DNA of 64,000 bases from Monoplex corrugatus. Its lineage: Eukaryota; Mollusca; Gastropoda; Littorinimorpha; Ranellidae. The notes beneath the pieces were generated by a model that made no database searches, was not told where the DNA came from, and worked only from the letters and a program-made list of their open reading frames with translations. Both the position numbers and the translations under genes were made by a program. Of this stretch, positions 35,823 to 47,295 are shown piece by piece (within the stretch, counting starts at the first letter, position 1; every line of letters starts with the position of its first letter). The stretch is taken from contig CM060307.1 in the NCBI GenBank assembly GCA_030674185.1, positions 39,188,280 to 39,252,279 on the forward strand, in the 5' to 3' direction.

Positions 35823-36049
35823 ACTTGATACCGAATCCTTCACGTACGCAAACCCTGTGTGGTAGCACGATTTTCACAATACCGATGTAAAAGAAACAAA
35901 ACAACAGAGAAAGAGCAACCTACACGACCTTAAAGGTCTATTGGTTACCTTCGCGTCCATTTTCATACAACAAATATCTACCTTGGAGGTCAACCCATGG
36001 AGATTAGAGTGTTTACGTCTCCAAGATGGAGGTAGACTGCTATATGAAA

Positions 36050-39000
36050 TAATATATGCTTGCTCCTCCTCACGCTCCTCCGTTTGGTTCAGCCCACCGG
36101 GGAAATGGGAGGGAAATGTGAGGGACGATTCCAATTGCTGGATTCATTCCACTGTTTCCCATCAATGTTCTGTCCAATTGATTCCTCCCGAATTCCCCTT
36201 CCCCTTTGTTTCCCCCACCCTGAGTCCATCTCTTTGGTTCTCTCCCAAATCTCCATCCCACTGCCGTTCCCCTTGAAGTTCTTTTCCATTTGTACCCCTC
36301 CCAACCGCGTCCACCTTTCTCTGAGCGTCCCTCCTCAAATTTTCTCGCAGTGCCCCCACTCCCCAAGATCTAACCCAGAGTTCTCTGTCTTAAGTAACCC
36401 CCCTCCCCCGCCCAACTCCCCTTCATTGGTTATCTTCTCCTGAAGTTCCCTTTCCCAAGTTCCCTTGTCTATAAATTCCTCCAATGTTCCCTACCCTTGT
36501 TCTTCTTGCCTGGAGGTTCATTTCCTTGTTTCTTTTTGAACTTCCCATCCACTTGTTTACTCCTCCCAACGAACAGTTTCCTCCAATTTGTCTCTCCCAT
36601 AGAGTCTCCTCCCACCCACCCACCCACCCCCATTAATTGTTTCTCTCTATTTTCCATCCTACTTGTACACCTCCCTCCCACTTAACCCAAAGTTCTCTCC
36701 AACTTGTATCCCTCCCTCTCTGCACCTTCGTTTAGGTTCCGTTAGGTTCCCTTCTACTACCTCACCCCCTTCCAAAAGTTCCAGCGAAGTTTCCTTCTTT
36801 TGTCTCTTTGTCTTGAAGCTTATTTCCCTTGCCCACCCTGCCCTGAAGTTCCCTCCCGCTTGTTTCCCCATTCCACCCCATTGTTCCCGAACATTTGTCC
36901 ATCTGCCCCCCCCCCCCCCCTCCTGAGAGTTCCCTCGCACTAGTTATGTTCTCCTCCAGCGTTTATCTATTACTTCCTCTACAAGTCTTAAGTTTCCTCC
37001 TCTTGCTCTCCTTCCCCAGTAATTCCTTCCCCTTGGTTCTCCTTGAAGTTCCTTCCAACTTTTCTTTCCACCCCAAAATTACATCCTATATATCTCCCTG
37101 GTTCTCTCCCAAATTTCCACCCCATGGTTCCCCTCCCAAATTCCCCTCACCCCCGACACACTAGCCTGGTTTTCGTTCCTCTTAAAATCCTTCCCCCTTG
37201 GTCCACTTCCTATTTTGTACTCCGCCTTTTTCTTCCTTTAGTACCTCCATCTAGAGTTCTCTCCCATCGTGTGCTCCACCCTGAATTCCTCCGTTTTGTT
37301 TTCCTCACCCAGAATTCCCTTCTTTTTGGTGCTCTCCAATGTGTCCACTCCAAAGTTATAGTTTGTCTTTCTGTGTTACTTCCTGTAACCCTCTCCTTAC
37401 AAAAAAAGAAGAAAAAAAATTCTTACCCCCGTTTTTCCTTCCCATTTGGATATTTCCTCCCCTTCCCTGAAATTCCCTGGAAAAGCCTTTTGCCTTATCC
37501 TCCCTGCTTGACATTCTCTCCCCTTAAATTTCCCTCTCACTTGTCCCCCTCCTACTCCATCGCTTCTCCCAGACTTCCTTCCGCCAACTTCCCTCCAAGT
37601 TCCCTCATTTTGTTTTTCCTTTTAATCGTCACACCCTTGTCCCCCCATTCCCAGAGTTTTGACTTTTGTTCCTCCACACAAATGTCTCTTCATTTGTTTC
37701 ACCCTATTTAGAGTTCCCTCCCTCTGTTTACCCCCACCCAGAGTTCCCTCCTTCTGTTCCCCCACTCAGTTTCCTTCCTCCGCCCCCCCCCCCTCCCTTT
37801 GTTTCCCTCTTCATCTTCTTCAACATGAGTTCCTTTCCTTTGTTTTCCTCCTCAGAGTTCCCTCCCACTGTTTCATCCCCACCCGGAGTTCACTCCTTTT
37901 CTTCTGTTCTACCCCACCTGGAGATCCCTCTGTTTGTTTCCCCCACCCCACCCAACCCAGAGTTCCCTCTCACTGTTTCCCACCACCCAGAGTTCCCTCA
38001 TTATATTTTCCCCACCCGGAATTCCCTCCCTCTGTTCACCCCACCCGGAGTTCCCTCCCTGTTACCCCCATCCAGAGGTCCCTCCCTTTGTTCTCCACCC
38101 CCCCCCCATCCAGAGTTCCCTCCCTCTGTTACCCCCTGGAGTTCCCTTCCTGTGTTCTCCCACCCAGAGTTCCACACTGCTGTTACCCCGCCTGGAGTTC
38201 CCGCCCTGTGTTACCCGCCGGAGTTCCCTCCCTCTGTTTCTTCCCCACCAGAATTCCCACCATCTGTTACCGCCCCGGAGTTCCCTCCATCTGTTCCTCC
38301 CACCTGGAATTCCCTCCCTCTGTTTCTTCCTCACTGGGTGTTCCCTCCCTCTGTTCTACCCTACACCTGGAATTCCCTCTCTCTGTTTCCCCACAGAGCT
38401 ACCTCTCTCCGTTTCCCTCCCCTCCAGATTTCCTCACTCTGTTCCCCTCCTGAGTTCCCTCCCTCTGTTTCCCCCAAACATGGAGATCCCTCCTTCTGTC
38501 CCTCCTTTAGTTTCCTCCCTCTGTCCCTCGGCCCTTGAGTGTCCTCCCTCTCTTCCCCCACGAGTTCCCTCCCTCTGTTCCCTGCATCCCCTGGAGTTTC
38601 CTCCCTCTGCTCCCCACACCCCGACCCCCCGACTTCACTACCTCTGTTCCCTCCCTCTGTTCTTCTTCACTCCGGAGGTCTCTCCCTCTGTTCTCCCCCT
38701 GGAGTCCCCCCCCCCTCCCCCTCTGTTCTACACCTGGAGTTCCCTCCCGAGTTGTTCTACACCCCAAGGAGTTCCCTCCCTCTGTTCCACCTCCTTGAGT
38801 TCCCTCCCTCTGTTTCCCGCACCCCCTGGAGTTCGCTCCCTCTGTTCCCCGCACACCAGCCCCCGAGTTCAGCCCCCCTGTGCCCCGTTCCCCCAACTGG
38901 AGTTTATTTCCTCACTGTTCCCCCTTCCCGAGTTCCCGCCCTCTGTTTCCCCCTATCCAGAGTTCCCTCCTCCCCCCAACCTGGAGTACCCTCCCTCCGT

Positions 39001-41290
39001 TCTCGATCCCTCCCCTGAGTGTCCTCCCTTTCTTTCCCCCAAGTTCCCTCCCCTGAGTGTCCTCCCTTTCTTCCCCCCAAGTTCCCTCCCTCTGTTCCCC
39101 GAACCCAGACTCCACTCACTCTGTTCCCGCCCCCGCCCCCAGAGCGCCTTCCCTATGTTCTCCCCATTCAGAATTTCCTCCCTCTGTTCTACCCCTGGAG
39201 TTTCCCTCCCTCTGTTCTACCCCCCTGGAGTTCCCCCCATCTGTTCTACTCCCCCTGGAGAGCGCTCCCTCTGTTCTACTCCCTCTGGAGTTCCCTCCCT
39301 CTGTTCTACTCCCAATGGAGTTCCTTCCCTCTGTTCTACTATTCCCCCTGGAGCTCCCTCCCGTTGTCCTCCTACCCCCCTGGAGTTCCCTCCTTTTGTT
39401 CCCCGCAGCCCCCTCGAGTTCCCTCCTGTTCTTCCCCACTCAAAAGCTCCCTCCCACTGTTCTACCGCTTCTGGAGTTTCCTCCCTCTGTTATATCCACC
39501 CCCCTTGAGTTCGCTCCCTCTTTTCTACTCCCAGAAGTTCCCTCCCTCTGTTCTACCCCCTTGGAGTTCCCTCCTACTTTTCACCACCACCCCCCACCTG
39601 GAGTTCCTTCCCTCTGTTCCCCACCCATCTGGAGTTCCTTACCTCTGTTCTCCCCCCATCCTGAGTTCCCTTCCTCTGTTCTTCCCCATCCATTGTTCCC
39701 TCCCTCTGTCTCCACACACCCCCCCCCATCCAGAGTTCCCTTCCTGTTTCCCACCCACCCAGTTTTTTCCACTGTTTCCCCCATCCTGAGTTCCCTCCCT
39801 CTGTTCGCCCCCCCCCCCCCCCACGTCCTGAGTTCCCTCCCTCTCTTCTCCCGCCCCCCCTATCCGGAGATCCCCCCCCTCTCTTCTCCCACCGCCTACC
39901 CCCACGCCCAGAGTTCCCTCCTTCTCCCGCCCCCTATCCGGAGTTCCCTCCCTCTCTTCTCCCGGCCCCCTATCCGGAGTTCCCTACGCCCAGAGTTCCC
40001 TCCTCTTCTCCCGCCCCCCTATCCGGAGTTCCCTCCCTCTCTTCTCCCGGCCCCCTATCCGGAGTTCCCTACGCCCAGAGTTCCCTCCTCTTCTCCCGCC
40101 CCCTATCCAGAGTTCCCTCCCTCTCTTCTCCCGGCCCCCTATCCGGAGTTCCCTACGCCCAGAGTTCCCTCCTCTTCTCCCGCCCCCCTATCCGGAGTTC
40201 CTCCCTCTGTTCTCCCTCCCCCTCCATTCACGTTCATAGTTCCCTCTTTCTGTTCTCCCGCCCTCCTTACCCCACCACGTCCAGAGTTCCATCTCTTCTC
40301 TTGCCCCCCCCTCCCCCACCATCCGGCGTTCCCTCCCTCTCTTCTCCCTCCTATCTGGAGTTACTTCTCTGCGTTCTCTGCTCCCTCCCCCCCCCCCCCA
40401 ATCCGAATTTTACTCCCTGTTTCCCCCATCCAGAGTTCCATCCCTCTCCACCTCCTCCCAACAACCGAAGTTCCCTCTCCCCACCGTCCTGAGTTCCCTC
40501 TCTCTCTGTTCTTCCTCCCATCCAGTATTCCCCGTTTCCCTCCAAACCGGGAGTTTCCTCCCTCTTCCCCCAAGTTCCCTCCCTCTTCTCTCCCCCCTCG
40601 AGTTCCTCTGCCCCCCCCCCCCTATCCAAAGTTCCCCACCCCCGTGTTCCCTCCCTGTGTCCCCCCACCCCCCCGTCCGGAGTTCCGTCTTTTCTCCCCC
40701 CCCCCCCCCATTCGGAGTTCCTTCCCTCTGTTCTCCCCCCATCTGGAGTTCCTTCCCTCCCATCCAGAGTTCCTCTGTTCAACCCTACGGAGTTCCCTCC
40801 CTCTGTTCTCCCTCCTACGTGGAGTTCCCTCCCTGCGTTCTGTTCCGATCCAGAGTTCCCTCAAACATTCCCACAAAAACTGCAGTTCCCTCTCTCCCAC
40901 CATCCAGAGTTCCCTTGCTCTGTTCCCCATCCCCTGGAGTTCTCTCGCTCTGTTCCCCACCCCCTGGAGTTCTCTCGCTCTGTTCCATATCCCGTGGAGG
41001 TCCCTCGCCCTGTTTCCCACCCCCTGGAGGTCCCTCGCCCTGTTTTTCTCCCAAACCTGGAGTTCCGTTCCTCCTCCTCCCCAGTTTCCTCTTTCCGTTT
41101 CCCCAAGCTATCCAGAGCTCCCTCCCTCTGTTCTCTCCCACCCAACCTAGAGTCCCTCCCTCTGTTTCCCCACATCCAGAATTCCTCCCTCCGTCCCTCT
41201 CCCCTCTCCCTCTCTTATCTATGCCCCGAGTACCCGCCCTGTTCCCACACCTGTAAGTTTCCTCCTGTTTCCTGAACCCCACCCCACCCC
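36050..41290. repeat. Pyrimidine-rich minisatellite, about 5.2 kb
   Basis: Degenerate tandem array whose core is GGAGTTCCCTCCCTCTGTTC followed by a C-rich spacer of variable length. It is loose from 36050 to about 37700 and regular from there to 41290. The plus strand is mostly C and T. Stop codons all require a purine, so frames stay open by chance; this explains apparent proline/serine-rich ORFs of 524 and 697 codons (37934-39508, 39057-41150) and overlapping long ORFs in other frames. No frame has a distinctive composition, domain or signal, so none is annotated as a gene. Confidence 0.9.
39900..40205. repeat. Higher-order repeat of 84-85 bp inside the satellite
   Basis: TACGCCCAGAGTTCCCTCCT recurs at 39985, 40070 and 40154, with CCCCTATCCGGAGTTCCC between. 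These units are nearly identical, unlike the surrounding degenerate array, so they are a recent local amplification. Confidence 0.9.
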
Positions 41291-43500
41291 GAGTCGTCCT
41301 TGTTGTTCTCGTTGTTGTCGTTCTCGTTGTCGTTTTTGTTCTTCTCGTTGTCGTCCTTGTTGTTCTTCTCGTTCTCGTCGTTGTTGGTGTTCTCGTTGTT
41401 GGTGTTCTCGTTGGTGTTGTTCTCGTTTTTGTTGTCCTCGTTGTTTTGTTGTTCTCGTTGTTATTGTTCTCCTCGTCGTTGTTCTTCTCGTTGTCGTCGC
41501 TGTTGTTCTCGTTGTCGTCGTTGTTCTTATTGCTGTTCTTCTCGTTGTCGTTGTTGTTCTCGTTGTCGTCGTTGTTCTTCTCGTCGTCGTTGATGTTCTC
41601 GTTTTTCTCGTTGTCATTGTTGTTGGTGTTCTCGTTATATTCGTTGTCGATTTATTTTTCAATGTCGTCGACAATTTTCTTCTCGTTGTCGTCCTTGTTT
41701 TTCTTCTCAATTTTGTGGTCGTTCTCCTCATTGTCGTCATTGTTCTTCTCGTTGTCGTCGTTGCTGTTCCTCTCGTTGTCGTCCTTGTTCTTTTCGTTGT
41801 TCTCGTTTTTGTTTTTGTCGTTGTTGTTGCTGTTCTCGTTGTAGTTGATCTTGTTGTTCGTGTTGTTTTGTTGATGTTCTCGTTGTTGTTGTTCTCGTTG
41901 TTGTTGTTCTTGTTCTGGTTGTTGTTGCTCTCGTTGTTGTTTGTTCTCGTTGTTGCTCACGTTGTTGCTCTCGTTGTTGTTGTTCTCGTTGTTGGTGTTC
42001 TCGTCGTTGGTGTTCGTGGGTTTTTTTGGTCGTTTTTTTCGTTGTTTTTGTTCTTCTCGTTGTTGTTCTTATTGTTCTCGTTGTTTTTGTTATCGTTGTT
42101 GTTATCGTTCTCCTTGTTCTCGTTGTCGTCGTTGTTGTTCTTCTCGTTGTCGTCTTTGTCGTTTTTTCTCGTTGTCGTCGTCGTTGTTCTTCTCGTTGTC
42201 GTCGTTGTTCTTCTCGTCGTTTTTCTCGTTGTCATTGTTGTTGGTGTTCTCGTTATATTCGTTGTCGTCGCTGTTCTTTTCGTTGTCGTTGTTGTTCTTC
42301 TCGTTGTCGTCCTTGTTGTCCTTCTCGTTGTCGTCGATTTTTTTTTCGATATCATCGACGATTTTCTTCTCGTTGTCGTCCTTGTTTTTCTTCTCAATTT
42401 TGTGGTAATTCTCCTCATTGTCGTCGTTGTTCTTCCCGTTGTCGTCGTTGTTGTGACTCTCGTTGTCGTCGTTGTTCTTTTCGTTCTTGTTCTCGTTGTT
42501 GTTCTCGTTGTCGTTGTTCTCGTTTTTCTCGTTGTTTTTGTCGTTGCCGTTCTCGTTGTTGCTGTTCTCGTTGTAGTTGTTCTCGTTGTTCGTGTTGTTT
42601 GTTGATGTTGTTCTGGTTGTTGTTTTCGTTGTTGTTGTTCTGGTTGTTGTTGCTCTCGTTGTTTGTTCTCGTCGTTGTTCTCGTTGTTGTTGGTGTTCTC
42701 GTCGTTGGAGTTCGTGGGTTTTTTTTTCGTTTTTGCTGTTCTCGTTGTTCTTATTGTTCTCGTTGTTTTTGTTCTCGTTGTTGTTATCGTTCTCGTTGTT
42801 CTTCTCATTGTCGTCGTCGTTGTTCTTCTCGTTGTCGTCTTTGTCGTTTTTTCTCGTTGTCGTCCTTGATGTTATTCTTATCGTTGTTGTTGTTCTTCTC
42901 GTTGTCGTCCTTGATGTTATTCTTCTCGTTGTCGTTGTTGTTCTTCTCGTTCTCGTTGTTGTTCTTCTCGTTGTCGTCCTTGTTTTTCTTCTAGTTGTTG
43001 TTCTTCTCGTTGTCGTTGTTCTCGTTGTCGTCATGTTTTTCTCGTTGTTGTCGTTGTCCTCGTTGTTGTCCTTCTCGTTGTTCGTGTTGTTCTTCTCGTT
43101 GTTTTCGTTGTTGTTCTCGTTTTCTCGTTGTCGTTGTTGTTTTTTGTTGTTCTTGTTCTCGTTGTTGTAGTTCTCGTTGTTGTTCTTGTTCTCGTTATTG
43201 TTCCATTTGTTGTTGTTCTCGTTGTTATTGTTGTATTTCTAGTTGTAGTTGTTCTCGTTGTTGTTGTTCTCGTTGTAGTTCTCGTTGTTGTTGTTCTCGT
43301 TATTATTGTTGTATTTCTGTTGTTGTAGTTCTCGTTGTTGTTGTTCTCGTCGTCGTTGTTGTTGTTCTTGTCGTTGTTGTTCTCGTTGTTGTTATTCTAG
43401 TTGTTCTCGTTGTTGTATTTCTCGTTGTTGTTATTCTAGTTGTTGTTCTCGTTGTTTTTGTCGTTGGCGTTGTTGTTGTTGTCTCGTCGTCGTCGTTGTC
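41291..43500. repeat. Adenine-poor GTTGTTCTCGTTGTCG satellite, about 2.2 kb
   Basis: Tandem GTTGTTCTCGTTGTCGTC-like units made almost only of T, G and C on the plus strand. Larger segments recur: TTCTTCTCAATTTTGTGGT at about 41702 and 42389, and TTCGTGGGTTTTTTT at about 42012 and 42712, which indicates a higher-order unit of about 0.6-0.7 kb with indels. ORFs reading arginine/threonine or asparagine/aspartate runs are artefacts. Confidence 0.9.
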
Positions 43501-44445
43501 TTCTTTTTGTTCAACTTTTAAATTTTCTTTTCTTGTTCATGTTGGTGGTCTTGGTGTTGTAAGGCTTCGTTTTTGTTCTTGTTGATCTTGTTGTTTTCCA
43601 GTTTTTGTTTGTGTTTGTCTTGTAGTAGTTCTGCTTTGTATTTTCTTCTTCCTGTTCCTCTTGGTGTTGTGGTGTTGTGACACTGGTATTCGTTGAAAAT
43701 GTTATAATGATAATGTACTCCATGTCAGGTTTTGCCCTTCTACCCTTGTTCTTTCTTCTTGATCTTTATTTTTATCCTCTTTTTCTTGACTTACACAAAA
43801 TACGTAAGTAGACAAATAGAAAAATTCATTAAGTCCAAATGATTTAACGTAAATGGTTACAGGCATACAAGGTAGACAGTGGATGCATGATTAGACATGT
43901 CAATAGACAGGGCCGGACAGATGGATGGAAGTACAACATTCTATGACAAAAGAACTGCCTCCGGCAAAACTGTAGAAAACTCGCTTTCATAGGAAAACGA
44001 AACACGTGCATACACCGGAAAAACAAATAGAACACATGCACACACCGGAAAATCACCGATCAAAACAATCAATTAGTCATACGCACTTAACATACAAACA
44101 AGCCTATTAGTCTGAACGGTTGCACAGTTGCACAAATCTGGAACAGATTCAAAAAGAAATAGCAGATACAGTGTTCTGGAAACTTAACCAGCATTTCAGG
44201 TCACTACACTCAAATTAGGGACTATTTCCGTTTATGTTTAAAAATGAACTCCTCTTGGTTTGAGGGATGTACCATTTTACGCTGTATAACAAACATTTCA
44301 CAAGAAAGAAAATCTCAGTTGAACAAATTTCTCGTCGCTTTGATAGAACAAACTAGACTGAATTGGATTGGATGGCATTGGGTTCATTGTTTCTGGACGT
44401 AACGCAGTTTTACTACGTGAAATAGGAGTTGACCTTCATGGAGAA
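43501..44445. other. Non-coding stretch, no gene seen
   Basis: Sequence leaves the satellite gradually (GTT-rich to about 43680), then is unique-looking and AT-rich. Confidence 0.4.
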
Positions 44446-45361
44446 AGCACATCGCCATCGCACGGCGCCACCTCCCTTTATATCTATATCAGTGGTGTAG
44501 ATCCTTCTAAAAGTCAAGGGTTTTCATACCCCCACTAAAAAAACTTGAGGGTTTTCATACCCCCAATAATTTTTTTTAGGGGGTTTTCATACCCTTTGCC
44601 AAAATTTCTGGGGGTATGAGCCACCGATGCAAAGACTCAGTATTTTGTTTTCCCAAGTGATTTTTTGGCCTAATGGTTTAAATAAATTAAATTATAAAAA
44701 AGCAAGCAGCATGGCCTTCTACTAAATTAGAATAAAGATCAACTCTTTACAGTGACACATGCCAGTTTCCACACTGACACAGACAACACAGGATTTTTCG
44801 GTTTCCGCTGCATTTTCATTGGCGCAGGCAAAGAGTTGTAGAAAAGTGTGACGTAGCCTAGTTACTATTTTTACCGCTAATGTAATGCCCGACCCCAATG
44901 CTGCATGTGCCGCGGCGGGCAAGATTAGCGATGTCGGTCGCGTCGTTAGCTTGCCCGCCGCCTAGAGCGAACGGAGCGATAGGTCTATACCCCCACGGCT
45001 CAAAACCTTTACGTGATGAGACCGGCAGAGGAAAAATGCTTACGTGACCATACCCTCAAGACGACAAAGTCTTACGTGTTCATACCCTTTTGACATAATT
45101 TTTGTACGTGATTTCCATCTTCCTTACGTGATTTACCCCCATCTCTACGTGATCTGCACCCCTGTATATGCATGTATTTTTGTTTACCTAAGGGTGTTTT
45201 TTTATCATGGAAAACTACTTTGCTGCCGCAGGTTTTTCAACACAAAGCACATCGCCATCGTACGGCGCCACCTCCCTTTGTTATATCTATATGCATGTAT
45301 TTTTGTTTACCTAAGGGTGTTTTCTTTTGCCAAGGAAAATTTTGCTGCCGCAGATGTTCAA
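44446..45361. repeat. About 125-bp direct repeat R, one copy interrupted
   Basis: The unit contains GCACATCGCCATCG, ACGGCGCCACCTCCCTTT, ATGCATGTATTTTTGTTTAC, CTAAGGGTGTTTT and TTGCTGCCGCAG. Units lie at about 44446-44489 (partial), 45165-45288 and 45289-45361 (partial). The junction TATATCTATATGCATG is intact at 45284-45299, but split by the element at 44490-45164 in the first unit. Confidence 0.85.
44490..45164. mobile_element. Non-autonomous DNA transposon, 675 bp
   Basis: Terminal inverted repeats CAGTGGTGTAGATC (44490-44503) and GATCTGCACCCCTG (45151-45164) match at 12 of 14 positions. The flanks duplicate TATAT (44485-44489 and 45165-45169). Its insertion is confirmed by the uninterrupted repeat R. 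Subterminal motifs are repeated: GGGTTTTCATACCCCC-like units near the left end and TACGTGAT units near the right end. It has no transposase. The CAGnGGTG ends recall hAT elements, but the duplication is 5 bp instead of 8, so the superfamily is open. Confidence 0.8.
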
Positions 45362-45499
45362 CATGCCTAAAATAATTGCTGCTTACAGCACCTCCGTTTA
45401 TTACAATCATTATTACTGTTTAAAACCCAGCTGCCTGCTACAACCATATCAGTGCTACAACCATAGCAAAATGTACACATCTCGACGACCCGTTTTTTG

Positions 45500-45960
45500 T
45501 CAGGGTCATCATATACAGATAATGCATTCGCATACTAATCTTAAGATATGCTCCCGACATTGATCATTCCCTTAAATTTATCCCCATAAGGTTTTAAAAA
45601 CAAAACCTGAACACAAACATAAAGATCACTAACGACACTAAAACATATAACAACGTGGCCTAAATTACCGAAAATTACCTCCGCCTATCGTGTTTCCTTA
45701 GAGCCAAAATTGTACTTAATAACTGTACCAATAACCAATTTCAATAGAAAGCATGAAAGATTGCACACAACACAAATAGGTCAATAGACCAGTGTAGCAG
45801 AATATGATAGGAAGAAATGATAGAAAGAAAAGGAACAAGGAAAAAACAGAGGGAATGAGAGAAAGGAGGACATTTCTAGCACTGATTTTTCAGAAGGTGG
45901 GGATGCCATCTGTACTAAAGATCCACCGGCATCCACTCCCGACCCCATCCCACCCCTTTT
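45500..45960 (-). repeat. Interspersed repeat U, minus-strand copy 2
   Basis: Diverged relative of 32745-33170, with CGCATACTAATCTTAAGATA, CACTAACGACACTAAAACAT and a GATCCACCGGCATCCAC end. Confidence 0.55.
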
Positions 45961-45984
45961 CGGGCACAGCATTTCGGTTTTGTA

Positions 45985-46112
45985 TGTCATCTGAAAGACT
46001 AGCACTCAGACCACCGCTCAAGGTGTAGTAGATGGAAGAGAAAAATCACCGTCCGATGGGAACATAACTTGGATTTCTAGGCACGTACTCTTTCCACTAG
46101 GCCATACTCTGT
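45985..46112 (-). repeat. tRNA-derived SINE head
   Basis: On the minus strand it begins with TATGGCCTAGTGGAAAGAGT, an A-box-like sequence; a B-box position follows about 35 bases later but is decayed. A related segment (AGACCACCACTCAAGGTCTA) is at about 50577-50596. Confidence 0.55.
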
Positions 46113-46224
46113 TTTAAATACAGATTTTTGGATTGTGGCTTTCGTAGTGTTTGTCGCATAAAACCAGAAGAATCAACACAGCGTCTGAAACTGGTCAAGT
46201 TCACAACAGATGACCATCTCTGTA

Positions 46225-46340
46225 CTCCTCGGTAGTATACTTGTCAATATCACGGCCTGTTAGGCAAGAGGACTGAGTTCAAATCTCCGTTGGTGATTAG
46301 GTGGAAACCTCAAGATCTCGCTTATGTGAAGGCTTTAGTA
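46225..46340 (+). repeat. tRNA-like SINE fragment
   Basis: GGTAGTATACTTGTCAATATC resembles an A-box region and GAGTTCAAATCTC about 35 bases downstream fits the B-box consensus GGTTCAAATCC. The sequence goes on beyond a tRNA length, so I read it as a SINE and not a functional tRNA. Confidence 0.5.
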
Positions 46341-46384
46341 GTGGTAGGCCTCCTTCAGTTGACGTCGACTATGGATGATGCGCC

Positions 46385-46838
46385 CTAGTGTCGTTTCGAT
46401 TCGAGTTGACGCCTCTGGAGCAACATCCGCTGTGGCTGGTGAGGCCGATGCGGAAAAGGCAGTCTCTGCGACATTTTGGATGCATGTATGGATGCTGGCA
46501 TGGGACTGCCTTCACTAGAGCTTGCTTTCCACCAAGCTCTCACCTCAGCTAAGGTCTGGATCTTCTTTTCCCCCAACCCGAGTTGTTTCTGGAGCCACAG
46601 CACCATCTACTGCGATCGCTGTTTTGTCTTCCGAGCTCTCTGTGTTGATGTCCAAAGCTTTCATATCGCGCTTGCAGACGACTCTTGTCTTCACCGTAAA
46701 AATTATCCTTTGGGATACGGCCATCCTTCCGGCGCACATGGCCAAGCCAGAGCAGCCTGTATTGTCTGAGCAGTGTGTGCATGGTGGGGAGACCAGAGAA
46801 TGCTAAGACCTGGGCGTTTGGTAGTTTGTCGCTACACA
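46385..46838 (-). mobile_element. LINE C-terminal fragment
   Basis: The minus strand encodes the end of a LINE protein: LPNAQVLAFSGLPTMHTLLR, then LLWLGHVRRKDGRIPKDNFY (46549-46845), then, in shifted frames, CKRDMKALDINTES, and GEKKIQTLAEV followed by SSEGSPMPASIH (46385-46606). In intact relatives a zinc-finger-like Cys/His tail follows, and here only remnants are left. At least two frameshifts make it inactive. It is a fourth LINE family in the window. Confidence 0.75.
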
Positions 46839-46879
46839 CATACATAGCAACTTAACGCACGCGCGCTTTTAAGAACAGG

Positions 46880-47045
46880 CACACAAACACACACACACAC
46901 ACACACACACACAATCACTCGCATGCACACGCACACAACATACACGCGCGCACACGCATACATACACGCGCGCACACGCACATACATACACACATGCGTG
47001 CACACACACGCACGCACGCACACACACATATATATACACACAACA
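46880..47045. repeat. CA/CG microsatellite
   Basis: CA repeats with GCGCG and ATACA variants. Confidence 0.95.
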
Positions 47046-47295
47046 CATACACGTTCTGCTCAGTTACCTTCGTCGAATACATGCAGGGCCTTTAGAGGTG
47101 TGGCTGTGTGGTTTGTCAGCCACACTGACAAAGGCAGACGTCAGTTTTTGTCCTTTGCTGTAAAGTAGAGAAGTCCTGGAACTCATCAGTACCGTCCGTT
47201 CTGGGGATGTCTGGAATGGTGTCCAGCTTAGACGTAGTTCCTGAAGTTTCTTCAGTCATCTGTCAATAAGAAGGTATCAATTGTAGTCCTATTGT

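Noticed and set aside
37934..41150. Very long proline/serine-rich ORFs (524 and 697 codons) as possible secreted or structural proteins
   Set aside because: They translate a pyrimidine-rich satellite in which stop codons are rare by composition; long ORFs appear in several frames at once.
41715..43170. Long valine/leucine-rich plus ORFs and arginine/threonine- or asparagine-rich minus ORFs
   Set aside because: Direct translations of the GTTGTTCTCG satellite, with no frame preferred.
46225..46295. Functional tRNA gene
   Set aside because: A- and B-box-like sequences are present, but the arms do not pair convincingly and repeat-like sequence continues beyond tRNA length.
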